Shown piece after piece: positions 1 to 12,059 of a DNA stretch of 64,000 nucleotides. The notes under the pieces are model-generated. The model did not search any database, had not been told where the DNA came from, and saw only the letters and a program-made list of their open reading frames with translations. Each line of letters begins with the position of its first letter. The stretch's first letter is position 1. The stretch covers positions 31,756,167 to 31,820,166 of the forward strand of contig OY282610.1 in NCBI GenBank assembly GCA_958298945.1. The letters are read 5' to 3'. Source of the DNA: Atherix ibis (taxonomy: Eukaryota > Arthropoda > Insecta > Diptera > Athericidae). Position numbers and translations under genes: made by a program.

Positions 1-830
1 AAAGTCCTTGCGAAAGCCTGCTTCTTCTCTGGGTTGGTTTTCATCCAAAGTCTTTGTTAAACGATTCAACAGTATTTTGGAAAAGATTTTATATACGTTC
101 GACATCAGGCTGATGGGTCTGTAGTTATTCCCTTTTTATGTAGTAGTATTATAGTTGACGTGGTCCACTGGTGAGGTATACATTCTGTCTCAAAAATTTG
201 GTTAAATAAATCTGTAATAGTGTCTACTATAATATCAGGTGTTCCTATTATAATTTCGTTAGATATGCCATCTTCTCCTGGTGCTTTGCCCCTTTTTTTG
301 AGATTTAATTGCTTTTTCTACTTCTTCTTTCAGTATACTTGGAATTTCTTCCTTATTATTTGTATCGTTTTCAGTTAGTTGGTGGATTTCGTCTGGTGTT
401 TTGTCGTTGTCGTATAGCTCACGGTAGTTATCCGTGGCTATGTCTAATATTTCGATTCTATCGGTCTTCTTTCTCTTATCTTTCTGGTGTGTCATATTGT
501 CTATCCAGTTTGTACTTTCTCGAAGCTCTTTTAATGCTATCCTAACTCCTCCTGTTTTTTCTATATAATCATTTATTATATTATTCCTTTTTCTTGTCTA
601 TATTTCCTGATTTGTATATTTATTTCTTTACTTAGACTTTCGATCTTCTTCTTGTTGTTTTTTCTGTCTTTAAATATGGACTTCCTCTGCATAAGTAGAC
701 TTCTTGCCTCTGGACCTATTTTGTCCTTAATTTTGTTATTTATTTTAGATTCATTTTCTACTTTCTTTAGTTCGTTTTCAAGAGCGTCATATTTCTCCTG
801 AACATATTTGGCATTGTTTTTTGTTTTCAA
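1..830 (-). mobile_element. RTE-like non-LTR retrotransposon fragment (reverse transcriptase N-terminal part), runs off left edge
   Basis: Read on the minus strand this encodes the region between endonuclease and reverse transcriptase, then the first RT motifs. From right to left: a charged, Lys/Glu-rich linker (about 830-576), a segment ending ALKELRESTNWID (about 540-500), an open stretch with EEVEKAIKSQKKG (495-259), a GEDGIS motif near 270, a CIPHQW motif near 170, and RPISLMSNVYKIFSKIL followed by QPREEAGFR between about 120 and 10. These are hallmark RT motifs 0 to 2 of RTE-clade LINEs. The frame changes between the pieces, so it is not a working ORF. The homology stops at about 830, beyond which the DNA is plain A/T-rich, as expected of a 5'-truncated insertion. 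The catalytic YADD box would lie outside the window. Clade is inferred from motif wording only. Confidence 0.8.
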
Positions 831-2049
831 ATTATTAATAAAAAATTAATAATTTATAATTGAAAATGTTCACAAAATTAATCGGTTAAATAATAATGAT
901 TTTCACACTTATTATTAGAATTAAATTTGTTTTTGTAACAAAAATCCAAAATTACTTTATTAGCCCGATAAAATAATGTTAATTAAAATATCACTTATTT
1001 ATAAAATTAATACTAAATGTTAAAAAAAAAATGGTAAAAATTGGGTAAAATTAATGCAAGATGTCTATACGTCACCATTAATGATATTATTATTTTTTGT
1101 CTATAAAATAATAAAGCTTATTAAAGAATTTTTTTTTACTGAATAGAAAAAGTTACATAAATAATTTAGTGGCGCCCGGAACGAATACGGAGGCTATAAC
1201 TATCATATTTTATAGCCATCAATAAATTTTTAGAATTATCCTTTAAGGTAATCTCTATCGATGTCAAAGAAAGAATAGAAGAAGAGGAAAAGATATCCGT
1301 TAATACTATATGAAAATGTGATCCCTACAAAAATTTCATAGCTTATAGTCGTCATATTTAAAGTCATGAATTCTCAACAATGCAAACTAAAAAATATACA
1401 ATGTATCTATCTATTCTTGAGACTAGATTCAAACAATATGCTGAAGATAATATCATATATGTATGGATTTTTTTCTGCATAAAAGATACAAAAGAAAAAA
1501 TCTATGAAAGCAAAATGTATAGTAACATTCATGAATTCAGATCACATAAATCTAAGAAAGAAGATTTTATGAGACGTACGTGAAAATGTCACTGATTTTT
1601 CTATTTAAGAATAGCATCCGATAACTATACTTACGAATGGCAGTAATACTCTAACTTTGAATGTCAATCTATTTAAATTTTGTATGCTAAACGAATAGTA
1701 TATTTTTCGAAGATTTTCATTCTTTATTATTTTATATATTTAATATATTTTATTATCCTTAAATAAGATCATAATAAAATAAAACAGCATATAAACCAAA
1801 ATTGAAATATTAAATTGCAGTAAAAATATTTCTGTCAAGTCTTCCTTTCGTTTAAGTTATTTTGGTAATATGATAGGTCAATGATAAATGCAACATATGT
1901 GGCAGATACTAGCAAAGCAATATTTTTTTTACCATCATTTATAAATATCTATTCATTAAACTAATTTTGATAACCAACGAAAAAGACAAAGTTTATATTT
2001 TTTTTATTTATATGAAAAAAAAATTGAATTTTCTCCAAAAATAAATAAA
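831..2049. other. A/T-rich non-coding stretch with an isolated tRNA-Lys PBS-like motif
   Basis: No coding homology was recognised. A 67-aa open frame at 1380-1583 (+) has no known motif. The 13-mer TGGCGCCCGGAAC at 1170-1182 resembles the start of a retroviral/LTR-element primer binding site for tRNA-Lys, with one extra G, and an AATAAA lies about 60 bp upstream. No flanking LTR pair or gag/pol homology was seen. A perfect 8-bp inverted repeat (GGCTATAA/TTATAGCC) follows at about 1192-1217. Confidence 0.4.
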
Positions 2050-2990
2050 TATTTTTGAGGAAAATCTTAAATCAAAGCCAAGCTTAAAGAATATAATGAT
2101 AATTCCTCACTATGATATGGAATGATACAAAAGTGGTTTACTGAATTTCGTTGTGGCCGTACGAGCTCCCAGGACATTTAATTATGGTTACCGGCGAGGA
2201 AATAATTAGTAAAATCAATTATATTATCTTGAAAGACCGTCAAGTAAAATTTTATGAGATGTCTGACATAGAAAACATGTCAAAAGAACCTGTAAAAATA
2301 TCTTACATGCAATTTTGGGTATAAGAAATCTATCGGCGAGCTGGGTGCCGCGTTTGCTAACATCACACCAAAAACTTATTAGTGTAACGACTTTAATGAG
2401 TTATTTGGGCATTGTTAAGCGTAATCCAAATAATTTTTTATATTAATTTATAACTGTTGATGAAACTAAAAGAAACCATTATACACCAAGATTTAGTGAA
2501 AATAAATGACTTCTATTAGCGAAGTTTTCTGGGATGCACATGGTAAAATCTTCATTGATTTTCTTTTAAAAAAAAAAGGAAAAACAATAATAAGAAAATA
2601 TTCTACAGCATTATTGGAACAGTTGAATATTGAAATCAAGATAAAATGACGATAGTTGGTATGGAAAGAATTTATGTTTCATCATGACAATATACCTGCA
2701 CATTCATCGGCAATTGTCCTAGCAAAATTAGTTGAATTACGTTATGAATTACTTCCCCACTAACCATATTCTTTCGAGTTGGCTACCTGTGACTTTTTCC
2801 CATTTCTAAACATAAATAAATGGCTTATTGAAAGAAAATTTGCGTCACATTTTAAAGTTATAGCCGAAACTGATGTCTATTTTGCAGAGTTTAACAAATC
2901 ATACTACAAGGATCATATAAAGAAATTAAAATATCCATCGTTAAACTGTATCATGTATAAACAGAAACTATGTTGAAAAATAAATCATTT
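2050..2990 (+). mobile_element. Ancient mariner (DD34D) transposase relic
   Basis: Frame-shifting translation on the plus strand recovers a mariner transposase in order: IQKWFTEFRCGRTS (second HTH, near 2125-2165); a linker with LKDRQVKFYEM (near 2230); SWVPRLLTS (near 2340); VDETK, the first catalytic-Asp site, near 2458; an FWDAHGKIFIDF strand (near 2530); HHDNIPAHSSAIVLAKLVELRYELLPH (start only, near 2680), holding the second Asp; and ATCDFFPFLN (near 2783), holding the third. Many stops and indels make it a pseudogene. The C-terminal 65 codons (2779-2976) are still open. No clear terminal inverted repeats or TA duplication were found, so the outer limits are approximate. The wording matches the family of the relic at 32576-34020 (tKaKLdkYYGDSs...WFTeFrCGRTS). 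Confidence 0.8.
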
Positions 2991-4975
2991 CTTATTGAAT
3001 GAATTAATTTTTTGTTTCATTTATCACTGACTTATCAAACTGCACTTTTAAGTATGTATGATCAGCAATGGGGTAAAAATTTTCACTAATTTGAACTTTT
3101 CAGCGATTGATAGTTATCCAATAATGGTACAATACTATATGTATTCAAAATTCATTGAGCACAGAAGTACCATTCAACGACTTAGTCACTCTTTATTCTA
3201 ATAAGACCCATTATTATTAATTATAATTAAATTAAAATTTGCTCTATAAATAAAAAATTGGTTAAGAATGAAAAATAATCTTAACTATGTATTCAGTTAT
3301 ACTGTTGATATTTATCAAGCTTATCCCTTTCAATTCACTTATTTTTTATGATATTTGGATTAAAGAAACCAAACAAAAAAAATAATAATGAAAAGTTAAC
3401 ATTTTTCTACGAATTTTCAAATTTGAAAAATATTTATCACATCGAACATTTCGATTTAACTGTTATTTTCTTCTTATCCTTACCTTAATCATTGATAAAT
3501 CAGAAAGAAAAAATAAATATAAGGAAGAATATGAAAATTTTGTATCATGATATTCACATACGCACTATGGATTCCTTTAAAAGACAAACGATCCAATGAA
3601 ATACAATACAAACACTAACGATGAATAACGAAGTGTATAGCAACTTGTGTCCTTTCTTGAACATTGGTTGGGATATAGAAAATTATCCTCTGTATTTTGA
3701 TTCCTCGTTTTTCATATATAGCTGGAGTTTTTGATTCTAATGCCACTAATGCTACTAGTGGATATAACCATGGGCATAAAAACATACAATACACAATACC
3801 CCAATATGAAGAATGAAGAAGAAAAAATTCTGTGGCTTATAAAACAATTTTGAAGGAAATTTATTGCTTTCACTTGTGGGGTGATGCTTTTTGGTATTTA
3901 CTGGATCAATTTTATCTTTTTTCCTTTAGATTTATTTATACATACATATATGCTCTATTGAAATACATTATACGAGTATATATAAATCTAAAAATATTTT
4001 CATTTGTTTTTGTTTATTTTTATATACAGTATCTCTTGTTAGTTTGTTTCGACCAAAACTTTTTAAGCTTTTCTATTCAGTCGAATTCTTCCAAATACTT
4101 TTATTTTTATCTTATTTTTCTCCTTTTAGGATATCAATATATGGACATTCATGGCAAAAACTAAAAAGCAAGTTAAACTAAATAAAATTAAATATATACG
4201 CAGAACACACACACGTACATACCAACAACAGAAAGCAAAAAAACCATAAGAAAATTTAGCAGAAAACTTAAAGCTTTACCAAAGATTATCTGTCTATCGT
4301 TTGAGGTTATCTATCAAAATATTCGTCCTTTTTTCTATTGTATTATACAATTTTTCAAGTGTCATATGGAATCAATAGAGTGAACAATTCAAGAATAAAA
4401 ATGGCCATTTTGCTAGAATGTTTTGTTATTCAAATTGAAAATGTATAAAAATATTAAAACGATTTTACTGATCAAACTTTTACTTTTCCTTATCCATAAA
4501 TAAGGTCATGAAAAATTCCAATTGATACTTTATTTATGTATTTTTTCCTGAATAGATTATTTCCATTCTATTTCTTTATAAGAATTATCATTTTATTTAT
4601 TAAGTTTTTATTGTTGTTGTATTTTTTTTTATACCCCAAATAAACATATAACTATTGACTTTTTGATAAAAAGGACATTTTTCTTTTCAAAAGAGGAACT
4701 ACTTTTATTATTATTATTATTATTATCATTTATACTGTTTAATTGTAAGTAAAAATGTTGTATGCTACATTAATGATATGAACTCTTCGGAAATTATTTT
4801 GTAAAGAATAAACTATGACACATAAAAAAGTGAGATAGGTCTTATTTCTTTTTTATATAATAAAGAACTGACGTATAAAAATAAGTAATAAGACTATAGT
4901 TACTGACAGTAATCTGGCAATACTGCAAACTTTTCCTTCACAATGTCAGTTCGTTAGTCCCTACTATACGTACAG
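2991..4975. other. A/T-rich intergenic or intronic DNA, nothing recognised
   Basis: Simple A/T-rich sequence with short homopolymers and a short (TTA)n run near 4710-4735. The only longer open frame (3832-4164, +) is dominated by Phe, Tyr, Leu and Ile, as expected from T-rich DNA, and shows no domain. Confidence 0.5.
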
Positions 4976-5320
4976 TATAAGTTTCTATAGGAATTTATAT
5001 TGCGTGATAAGTGAAATTGTGTTCTTGTTTCGGTAGTATAGAAAATTTTTGAAGGGCCTAGAAGGAGTGGAATGCAAATCTCTCTCAGAGAGACCTTCAA
5101 CAACGAAAACTACTAGAAATGTGTAATGTGGGAGTCCTGACACATTATACATTTACATTTGTTTTTCTTCGATCATCATTGATGCTGTTCACTAGTCCTT
5201 AAAAAGTACAGACAAACAGGTTTTTTCTGTTATATCAATTATTGCAGATATTTTGATCATGAGTTTTTGTATTGAAAAAAGTGAATCCTGGAATTTTCCA
5301 GCCCTCCTTATTATCTGTAT
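4976..5320 (+). mobile_element. Internally deleted mariner-like relic, tandem copy 1
   Basis: A terminal-like block (GTTTCTATAG... near 4980, then ATTGCGTGATAAGTGAAATT) is followed by a mariner N-terminal linker near 5037-5120 that reads KFLKGLEGVECKSLSERPS plus TTKTTRNV. The family pattern is kmFkeGresveDdprsGRPSTskTdeNV. The sequence then jumps to the C-terminal catalytic region: IAD (near 5240), EFL..KK (near 5265) and SSPPYYL (near 5300, for PPYSPDL). The centre of the transposase is missing. The unit is directly followed by a second copy starting at about 5321 with the same terminal block. It is related to the relics at 43300, 49177 and 50065. Confidence 0.6.
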
Positions 5321-5460
5321 AAGTTTCTACGGCGCTCTTTATAGCGTAATAAGTGAAATTGTATTCTTGTAGCACTTTACGAATATTGTCTGAAGCTTTT
5401 TTCGGCAGTATAGAGAATTTTTGAAGGGCATAGAAGTAGTGGAAAGCAAATGTCTCTTCT

Positions 5461-6721
5461 TCGGCTGAAAAGTTTATAAGGTTGACGTCTAGATCTACTT
5501 AATTATCACAAAGCATCATCCTTCAAATGATTTCTGTCAAAATTTGACAGTAATCGGTCGATTGGTTCGTGAGATATAGCATTTTGAGTGAAGCAACTTT
5601 TGTTATTGAATATAAAATGGATAAAGACGAATTTCGTGTATTGATAAAGCATTGCTTTTTGATGAAAAAAAATACAGTAGAAACTAAAGCATGGTTTGAC
5701 AAACGTTATCCGGACTCTGCTCCAGCTATTTCAACTGTGGAATATTGGTTTCGTCAATTTCGAACTGGTCGTACGAGCACAGTTGAGCAGAACGCAGTGG
5801 ACGCCCAAAAGAGGTGGCTACGGCAGAAAACATCAAAAAAATCCACAAAATAATTTTAAATGACCGTAAAGTGAAGTTGAGCGAGATAGCTGAGACTCTG
5901 AAGATATCGAAAGAGCGTGTTGGACATATCGTGCATGAGTATTTGGGCATGCGAAAGCTGTGTGCAAAGTGGGTGCCGCGTGAGCTCACTGTGGACCAAA
6001 AACAACAACGTGTTGATGATTCTGAGCAGTGTTTAGAGCTGTTCAAGCGCAATAAACTCGAATTTTTGCGTCGATATGTGACAATGAATGAAACATGGCT
6101 CCGTCACTACACTCCAGAGTCCAATCGGCAGTCGGCAGAGTGGAGAGCGAGCGACGAACCGAATCGAAAGCGTGGAAAGACGCAACTGTCGGCTGGCAAG
6201 GTGATGGCGTCTGTATTTTGGGATGCGCATGGTATAATATTCATTGACTATCTCCAGAAGGGAAAGACGATCAACAGCGACTATTATATAGCGTTATTGG
6301 ATCGTTTGAAGAAAGAAATCGCTAAGAAACGGCCTCATTTGAAGAAGAAAAAAGTGTTGTTTCACCAAGACAATGCAACGTGTCACAAGTCGATGAAAAC
6401 GATGGTCAAACTCAATGAATTGGCCTACGAATTGCTTCCCCATCCACCGTATTCTCCAGATCTGGCCCCTAGCGAGTTTTTCCTGTTTGCAGACCTCAAG
6501 AGAATGCTCGCTGGCCAGAAATTTAAGACCGATGTTGAAGTGATTACCGAAACTGAGGCCTATTTTGAGGCAAAACCGAAAGAGTACTATAAAAATGGTA
6601 TCGAAAAGTTGGAAGATCGCTATAATCGCCGTATCGCCCTTGAAGGCAACTATGTTGAATAATAAAAATGAATTTTGCAAAAAAAAATATTTTTACTGTG
6701 TTACCTTATAAACTTTTCTGT
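5461..6721 (+). mobile_element. Irritans-subfamily (Himar1-like) mariner, defective copy A
   Basis: About 1.26 kb. The right end reads AAAAGTTTATAAGG inward and is bounded by a TA at 6722-6723. By comparison with the copy at 62690-63938 the terminus should be ACAGATCGGCTGAAAAG (a Himar1-type ACAG...GGCTG start), and 8 bp of it (ATCGGCTG) are missing here. The left end starts at TCGGCTGAAAAGTTTATAAGG; its outer 5 bp and TA are not recognisable. The subfamily call rests on the close wording match of the transposase to Himar1-type proteins (for example MRKLCAKWVPREL and FWDAHGIIFIDYL). It sits inside a tandem relic of another mariner lineage. Confidence 0.85.
5617..6662 (+). pseudogene. Mariner transposase (irritans type), frameshifted, two catalytic Asp residues lost
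   Basis: DD34D transposase that would cut and paste its own element at TA sites. Start: ATG of MDKDEFRVLIKHCF at 5617. The paired HTH region is open to about 5785, where a 1-bp deletion relative to the copy at 62690 shifts the frame (GTTGAGCAG versus GTTGATGCAG). The second frame is open from 5814 to 6662 (282 codons) and carries WVPREL (near 5970) and HPPYSPDL (near 6440). The first catalytic position reads MNETW instead of MDETW (AAT at 6087-6089). The second, HQDNA, is intact. The third reads PSEFF instead of PSDFF (GAG at 6474-6476); the spacing from the second Asp is 34 residues. The protein would therefore be inactive even without the frameshift. Confidence 0.9.
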
Positions 6722-6965
6722 TAGAACTGTAGGAGGCCTTACAAATCATACATTTCCAGTAGTTTTTCTTCAATGTTGTTCATCTTTAAAAATTACAGAA
6801 AAGTGATTTTTTGCGTTATATTAATTATTGCAGATATTTGTGGAAAAAAGTGAATGCTGGAGTTTTCTAGCCCTCCTTATTATCTGATCCAAGTCCGTGT
6901 GACTTTTTTTTTTTGGTATCATAAGATTTAAAAACTCTTGAAAGGACATTATTTATATATTGTCG

Positions 6966-9900
6966 ATAATATCCAAAGGAGTATAACCGAGGAGCTCAAG
7001 ATAATTTTATCATTAAAATAATAAATAAAATGTTAGAAATTTAAATTTGTCATTTACTATTGTTTTTGGTTTATCATTTTTCAAAACGCGTTATAAAAAA
7101 TTCAATATCCTAAAAACAAAGGAATTGTTTTTTTTTTTTTTTTGGCAAATAATTTTATTTTTATTCTGTTAAAACTATAGTTTTATTTCGAAGAATATAT
7201 TTTCAAGATTATTTCAAGTCATAAAAATTCTAAAATACTATTGATAATTTATGATCGATTATCCTTTCAAATTATCCGGCAATATTAATGCGTCCTGTAG
7301 ATTTTTTAAATATATAGTCTTTTTTTCTAATATTATATTTATGCGGGAATAGTTATTTTGAGGTCCTCTTAAAAATCAAGGAACAATAATTCAATATAAT
7401 TTACAAGCTTTATCTGATTTTATAAGGTATGAGTATATTCATTATGGTTAGTTATTGTTAACATATTCATTATTAGTTAAGTCCTTATCGAATTTTAATT
7501 TAAAAAAAAAAAATATTTGCATACTTATGATCAAAAACTGAGTGTTTAAATTATCATCCTTAAGCATGAACTTTTCAACTGTTGACATAATGAAATAAGA
7601 TAAAATTATTATTAAATATTAATTTTATTTTAAACAATTTATCTGAAAATATATTATCATCGATTAATATAAATTCTATAATAGAATTTTCACTTAGCTT
7701 AAATTTGAAAGTGACAAAACCAAAAAAAAAAAGCAAAATAGCAAAAAAGAAAATACTCCGATTGTATCTTATATATTTGGCGTATCTTAGTGAAATCTAA
7801 GTTTTTCGTTCTTATTGAAAAGGAGGTAACAGTTACAATATTCTGTAGTTTTTATTACAGTTTCAATTGTTATTGCATCCACCTCCTTAGCGATAGAATT
7901 TTCCTTATGGCATCTTATCGAATTAATCGATTCAGTAAGTACTATTTAGTCTGTACATAAGTCTATCAAATAGCAACTGGTTGATATTCGATTTATTTGT
8001 TTGAAGGATTTCACTATTTCTACCACAAATGATATTGTATATATATCAATAAGGAATTGAGTTTATCAATTTTTATAGAAGCGAATTTGCAATGATTTGT
8101 TAAAATTTACAGAAAACTGGATGATTTTATTATCAAATTAATCCCATAAGAGTTACAGCTTAACTGGAATGCTTTAAGGATAATAACTTTTAGTCACGAA
8201 TAAATCTCTTTTATGGCAAAAATTTTATTTATTGTTGAAATTTTTATTCACAATCAAAGGACTATTGCCAAATTTTTTGTTTGTTTTTGTTTTCGTTACA
8301 AACATTCACAGAGTATAATTTATATAACACTCAAAGGAATAAGGATCAGATCAAAATATAACAATTGAATTTGATTTTATTTTCCTATTAACATTTTACC
8401 TAAATACAAAATGTAAAGAATAAAGTCAACCGTAAATATAAGGAATATAAACGATTCATATCAAAATCCAAAATAAATTACCAAATTTGTAGTGAAAATG
8501 ATTTTCTATATTTTTGTTCATTCTATTTTTGCTATTATTTTGACAATGTTTTTGCACATTATCCCAGTTGGTCTAGTTGTTATTTACAAAAAGCTTACAG
8601 ATACTCTACGTTATATACTTTTATTGATCGATACGTTTTATAAGTACATTACAAATATACGAGTTATTTTACTCCAAAATACAAAACATATATGGTTGAG
8701 TAAATGTCGAAATTCTAGATTCCTTATACGAATTTAAAGTCATGTTTATTTTCGTATGGCGCGAAAATCGTTTAAAGAGCTTAAAATAATCTTTCAGTAA
8801 TCATTTAATATGCAAGCTTTCACATCTTATATACGAGTAACTAGAGAATATATCTATTTTGTTTTTGAAGCTATTATGACGATCAAGATTCCAGTGTTGG
8901 CATTAAGAGTGAGCATAAAGAGTATGTACGTACAGGTGTGGAAACAAGGTAATTCCGTTTCGTACCATAACATACACATATTCGAAAAGTTTTTTGTCTC
9001 TTCTATATTGACACTGGCACGACACATAAACGGATATTCATATAAACCTTCTGTCGGTATGAGATCATTAGTTTAGGTTACATTTGTCGTCCCTCTGCAT
9101 GCATATATGAGTACGTAACGTAAGTTAGACTATAATCGAAGGATATGGAATAGAAGACCAACTAGGATTCTACGGACTTGATATGATGATTGGCTCTAAT
9201 GCTTAGCAAATGTACAGCTCACAATATTCAGATCAGGCCAGAGATTCAGATTCCGTCTATGGACGTGTTAATTAAAGTGTACCGAATTTTCGAATCGCCA
9301 ATTTCCTGGCATATTTCCACAGACAAAATTCAAAATCCCTTAGGTCTTCAGCCAATAATTATCAATGTACAAGTATGTTATTTAGCATATTCGTTATTTA
9401 GTCTACAAACGAGAAACTATCCTAGCCAAAATTGTGCAATGAGCTCTCACTAACTTCTCACCTTTCGTGTGAAATGCAGGAGAAATTTATCTCAACTACT
9501 GAACCGCCTTTTTTGAAGCTATGTGCATACCAATATGTACATCTATATATATATACATGAACATACAATATAATCTGGCAAACGTTCAATCCGTATAATA
9601 TGCAGATTAATTTATTAAGTATTTTCTCGGATTGTATTGTACAACTCGACCATAAATATTTATCAGACTAGGATACGAATTTCATCATGATCTGGGCAAA
9701 TAAGGTTTATTCCTGTTCCTGAAATAGTAACGAATTCGAGAAATTTATACTATGGGAATTCAATTCATATCCAAGGAGAAACAATTTCAATACATTCATC
9801 GGAATGGTCATCGATCTATTGAATGAACTAAGTCCATATTAAGAATATCTTGTTTGCATTACTATACATTTTCATACTAATTACGAAAGTTCTGAAATTT

Positions 9901-10189
9901 TTTCAACTTTTCAAACATCTTTAAAGCACATGGGACGTTACTCTAAGATCATCAAAATATAATTCTTCGAAAAAAAATATACTTATTCAAAATCAAAAAC
10001 TGGAATTTACCATCCTTTTAAAAAATATTAGGAATATTCATCTCTGTCGGAAGTATCGTCGTAGTTCGAGATAGTATACGAAAAATTATGCTATAAAATC
10101 AAAAGTGCATAAACCGTACTATAAATATTAGAAAAACGATTTTTTAATTAAATATCAACACAATCAAAGACGCAACAACCAGGAATACG
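6966..10189. other. A/T-rich DNA without recognised genes
   Basis: Mostly low-complexity A/T. From about 8470 to 9480 composition is less extreme and three unrelated open frames of 81-88 codons occur (8492-8737, 8810-9076, 9190-9453, all +). None shows a known domain, signal peptide or splice context that I can defend. A short inverted repeat AAGGAGGT/ACCTCCTT lies at about 7819-7887. No transposon motif was seen. Confidence 0.4.
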
Positions 10190-10735
10190 GTCTAGGCCAT
10201 ATTCTAGACATTCCGGCTGTGCACCATAATCTTCCAGTTCGACATTCCTAGTATGTTTTTGGCATCCCGGCTAGCACCATCCATCCACCGAAGGCAGGGT
10301 CTAACTTGTCTTCTGATACCATAAATGGAGTTACTGTAGATTTTCTGGGAAGGATCTTTCTCATATTGACAGATAAAGTGTCCAGACCACCACAGCCTAT
10401 TGAGCTGAACTTTATCCATGACCAGCTGCTGGTCGTGTTAACTCTCCTAAATGTCATTCTTAAATAGGATCCCGAATAGTGCATCCTCATGTATGGAATC
10501 AAAAATTTCTCGAAGGATTCTCCTCTCGAAAGCGGACAAGAGTTCGCAATGATTTTTACGTAGAACCCAATTTTCCGACAAATACATAAAGACTGGCAAG
10601 AGTAGTGTCAGAATTTTTGAGCGAATAATGCGGAGAATATTCTATTGGCTACCTCCAGTTGTTATCGGCATTGACCCTTAACCATAAACAAAAAAATTAA
10701 TTTATCTCTTTCAACGCTTCAATCTCCCATCTGTA

Positions 10736-12059
10736 CGAGGGACATTGAACAAGTACTTAGCCTCAACGCCCGATGGAACTACAGTCACAAAAGAAATTTA
10801 CCATCGTGCAACACATTCTTTTAGTAACCTACTGTCAGCCGATTCCCTTCATTAGTTCTGTTTCAGCCGATTCCCTTCATTAGTTCTGTTTTGAGAGTCT
10901 TTGAAAGCGAGCGTGTCGGTAGGTTGCACAAAAATGGAAAAAAAAACAATATCGTTCGGTGATTAGATTCTTGTTTTTGGAAGGGAAAATGCTCAGCGAA
11001 ATCAAAAATCGCTTAGATGCTGTGTATGGTGACTCTTCTCCTTCGATGGCAACCGTCAAGAATTGGTTCAACGAGTTTGTTCGTGGCCGCACGTCGATTT
11101 TTGATGAGCCACGCCCAGGTGCCCCGAAAACGGCTGCTACGGAGGAAAACGTTAAAAAAGTCCACGATCTCGTATTGGCAGACCGTCGATTAAAGGTTCA
11201 CGAGATAGCTGAACGGTGCATCATATTCTACACGAAGAACTGGGCATGAGAAAGCTGTCGGCGCGATGGGTGCCGTGTTTGTTCACACCGGAAAACAAGC
11301 GCAACCGTGAGACCACATCGGCGACGTGTTTAGCGCTGTTTTAGCGTCGTTTCGTGACCGTCGACGCAACATGGATTCACTGGTACACACCGTCGACGCA
11401 ACATGGAGTTCTTGCGTCGTTTCGTGACTATCGACGCAACATGGATTCACTTGTACACACCAGAGACCAAGGAACAGTCGAAACAGTGGACTTCACCCGG
11501 CGAACGTGCTCCGAAGAAGGCGAAGACTGTTCGATCGGCCGGAAAGGTGATGGCCACCGTTACTATGCTGACTTATTGGGCCGATTTGACCGGCCGGAAA
11601 GGTGAAGGGCGCTACTATGCTGACTTATTGGGCCGATTTGACGTCGAATTGAAGAAAAAGCGGCCCCGCTTTGCGAAGAAAAAAGTGCTGTTCCACCACG
11701 ACAATGCGCCGGCTCACACCTCCGCCATCGCCATGGCAAAATTGGTCGAATTGCGCTACGAATTGCTGCCCCATCCACCGTACTCTCCAGAATTGGCCCC
11801 CTGTGACTATTTTTTGTTTCCAAACCTGAAAAAATTACTCGCCGGTAATAGATTTGGGTCGAATGAGGAGGTCATCGTCGCCACGGAGGCCTAGTTTGCT
11901 TCCCTCGAGAAAATGTATTTTTGGACGGGTTAAAAAAGTTAGAGCATCGCTGGGGCAAGTGTATCGAGCTTGAAGGGGATTATGTGGAAAAATCAATTGC
12001 CACCTTTCCAAAATTTTCGTTTTTCTTTTGTAGGCTAAGTACTTGTTGAATGACCCTCG
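10736..12059 (+). mobile_element. Mariner, CGAGGGTCATTC-terminus family, copy A (defective), nested in LINE
   Basis: 1324 bp bounded by TA at 10734-10735 and 12060-12061. Terminal inverted repeats: left starts CGAGGGACATTGAACAAG, right (read inward) CGAGGGTCATTCAACAAG; about 28 bp with 2 mismatches, ending ...TACTTAGCCT. It is inserted into the reverse-transcriptase region of a LINE relic, and the LINE reads across the single TA. The same family is present on the opposite strand at 20771-21983. Its termini are related to, but distinct from, those of the M1 family (CGAGGGTCGTTC). Confidence 0.92.
10934..11990 (+). pseudogene. Mariner transposase, frameshifted with internal duplications
   Basis: The start ATG (MEKKT...) at 10934 is followed by a 1-bp gain in an A tract, so the frame breaks after a few codons. 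The HTH region is then open at 10959-11249 (IRFLFLEGK, VKNWFNEFVRGRTS, KVHDLVLADRRLKVHEIAE). A deletion of about 19 bp near 11215, compared with copy B, breaks the frame before MRKLSARWVP. Around 11345-11440 a stretch containing GTCGACGCAACATGGA is repeated, and around 11560-11640 another short duplication (TACTATGCTGACTTATTGGG) occurs in the TITGAYY region. The catalytic motifs read TIDATW (first Asp kept, following Glu changed to Ala), HHDNAPAHTS and APCDYF (both Asp kept). A stop (TAG) falls in EAYFAS near 11891. Inactive. Confidence 0.88.

Larger units (their letters stand above)
5321..6965 (+). mobile_element. Mariner-like relic, tandem copy 2, split by an irritans-type mariner
   Basis: The second copy of the same deleted relic begins with the terminal block (about 5321-5390) and the N-terminal linker REFLKGIEVVESKC (about 5412-5453). 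It is interrupted by the mariner at 5461-6721 and resumes at about 6724 with the block found at 5115-5320 in copy 1. It continues into SLLSDPSPCDFFFF (about 6870-6915), i.e. the YSPDLSPCDFFLF motif with the third catalytic Asp retained, and a tail FKNS.KD. Stops and the insertion make it non-functional. Confidence 0.6.

Noticed and set aside
3832..4164. 110-codon open frame rich in Phe, Tyr, Leu and Ile
   Set aside because: Composition is that of translated T-rich DNA; no domain, no splice or initiation context.
8492..9453. Three open frames of 81-88 codons on the plus strand
   Set aside because: Different frames, no recognisable domain, no consensus splice sites joining them. Kept only as a note in the gap entry.
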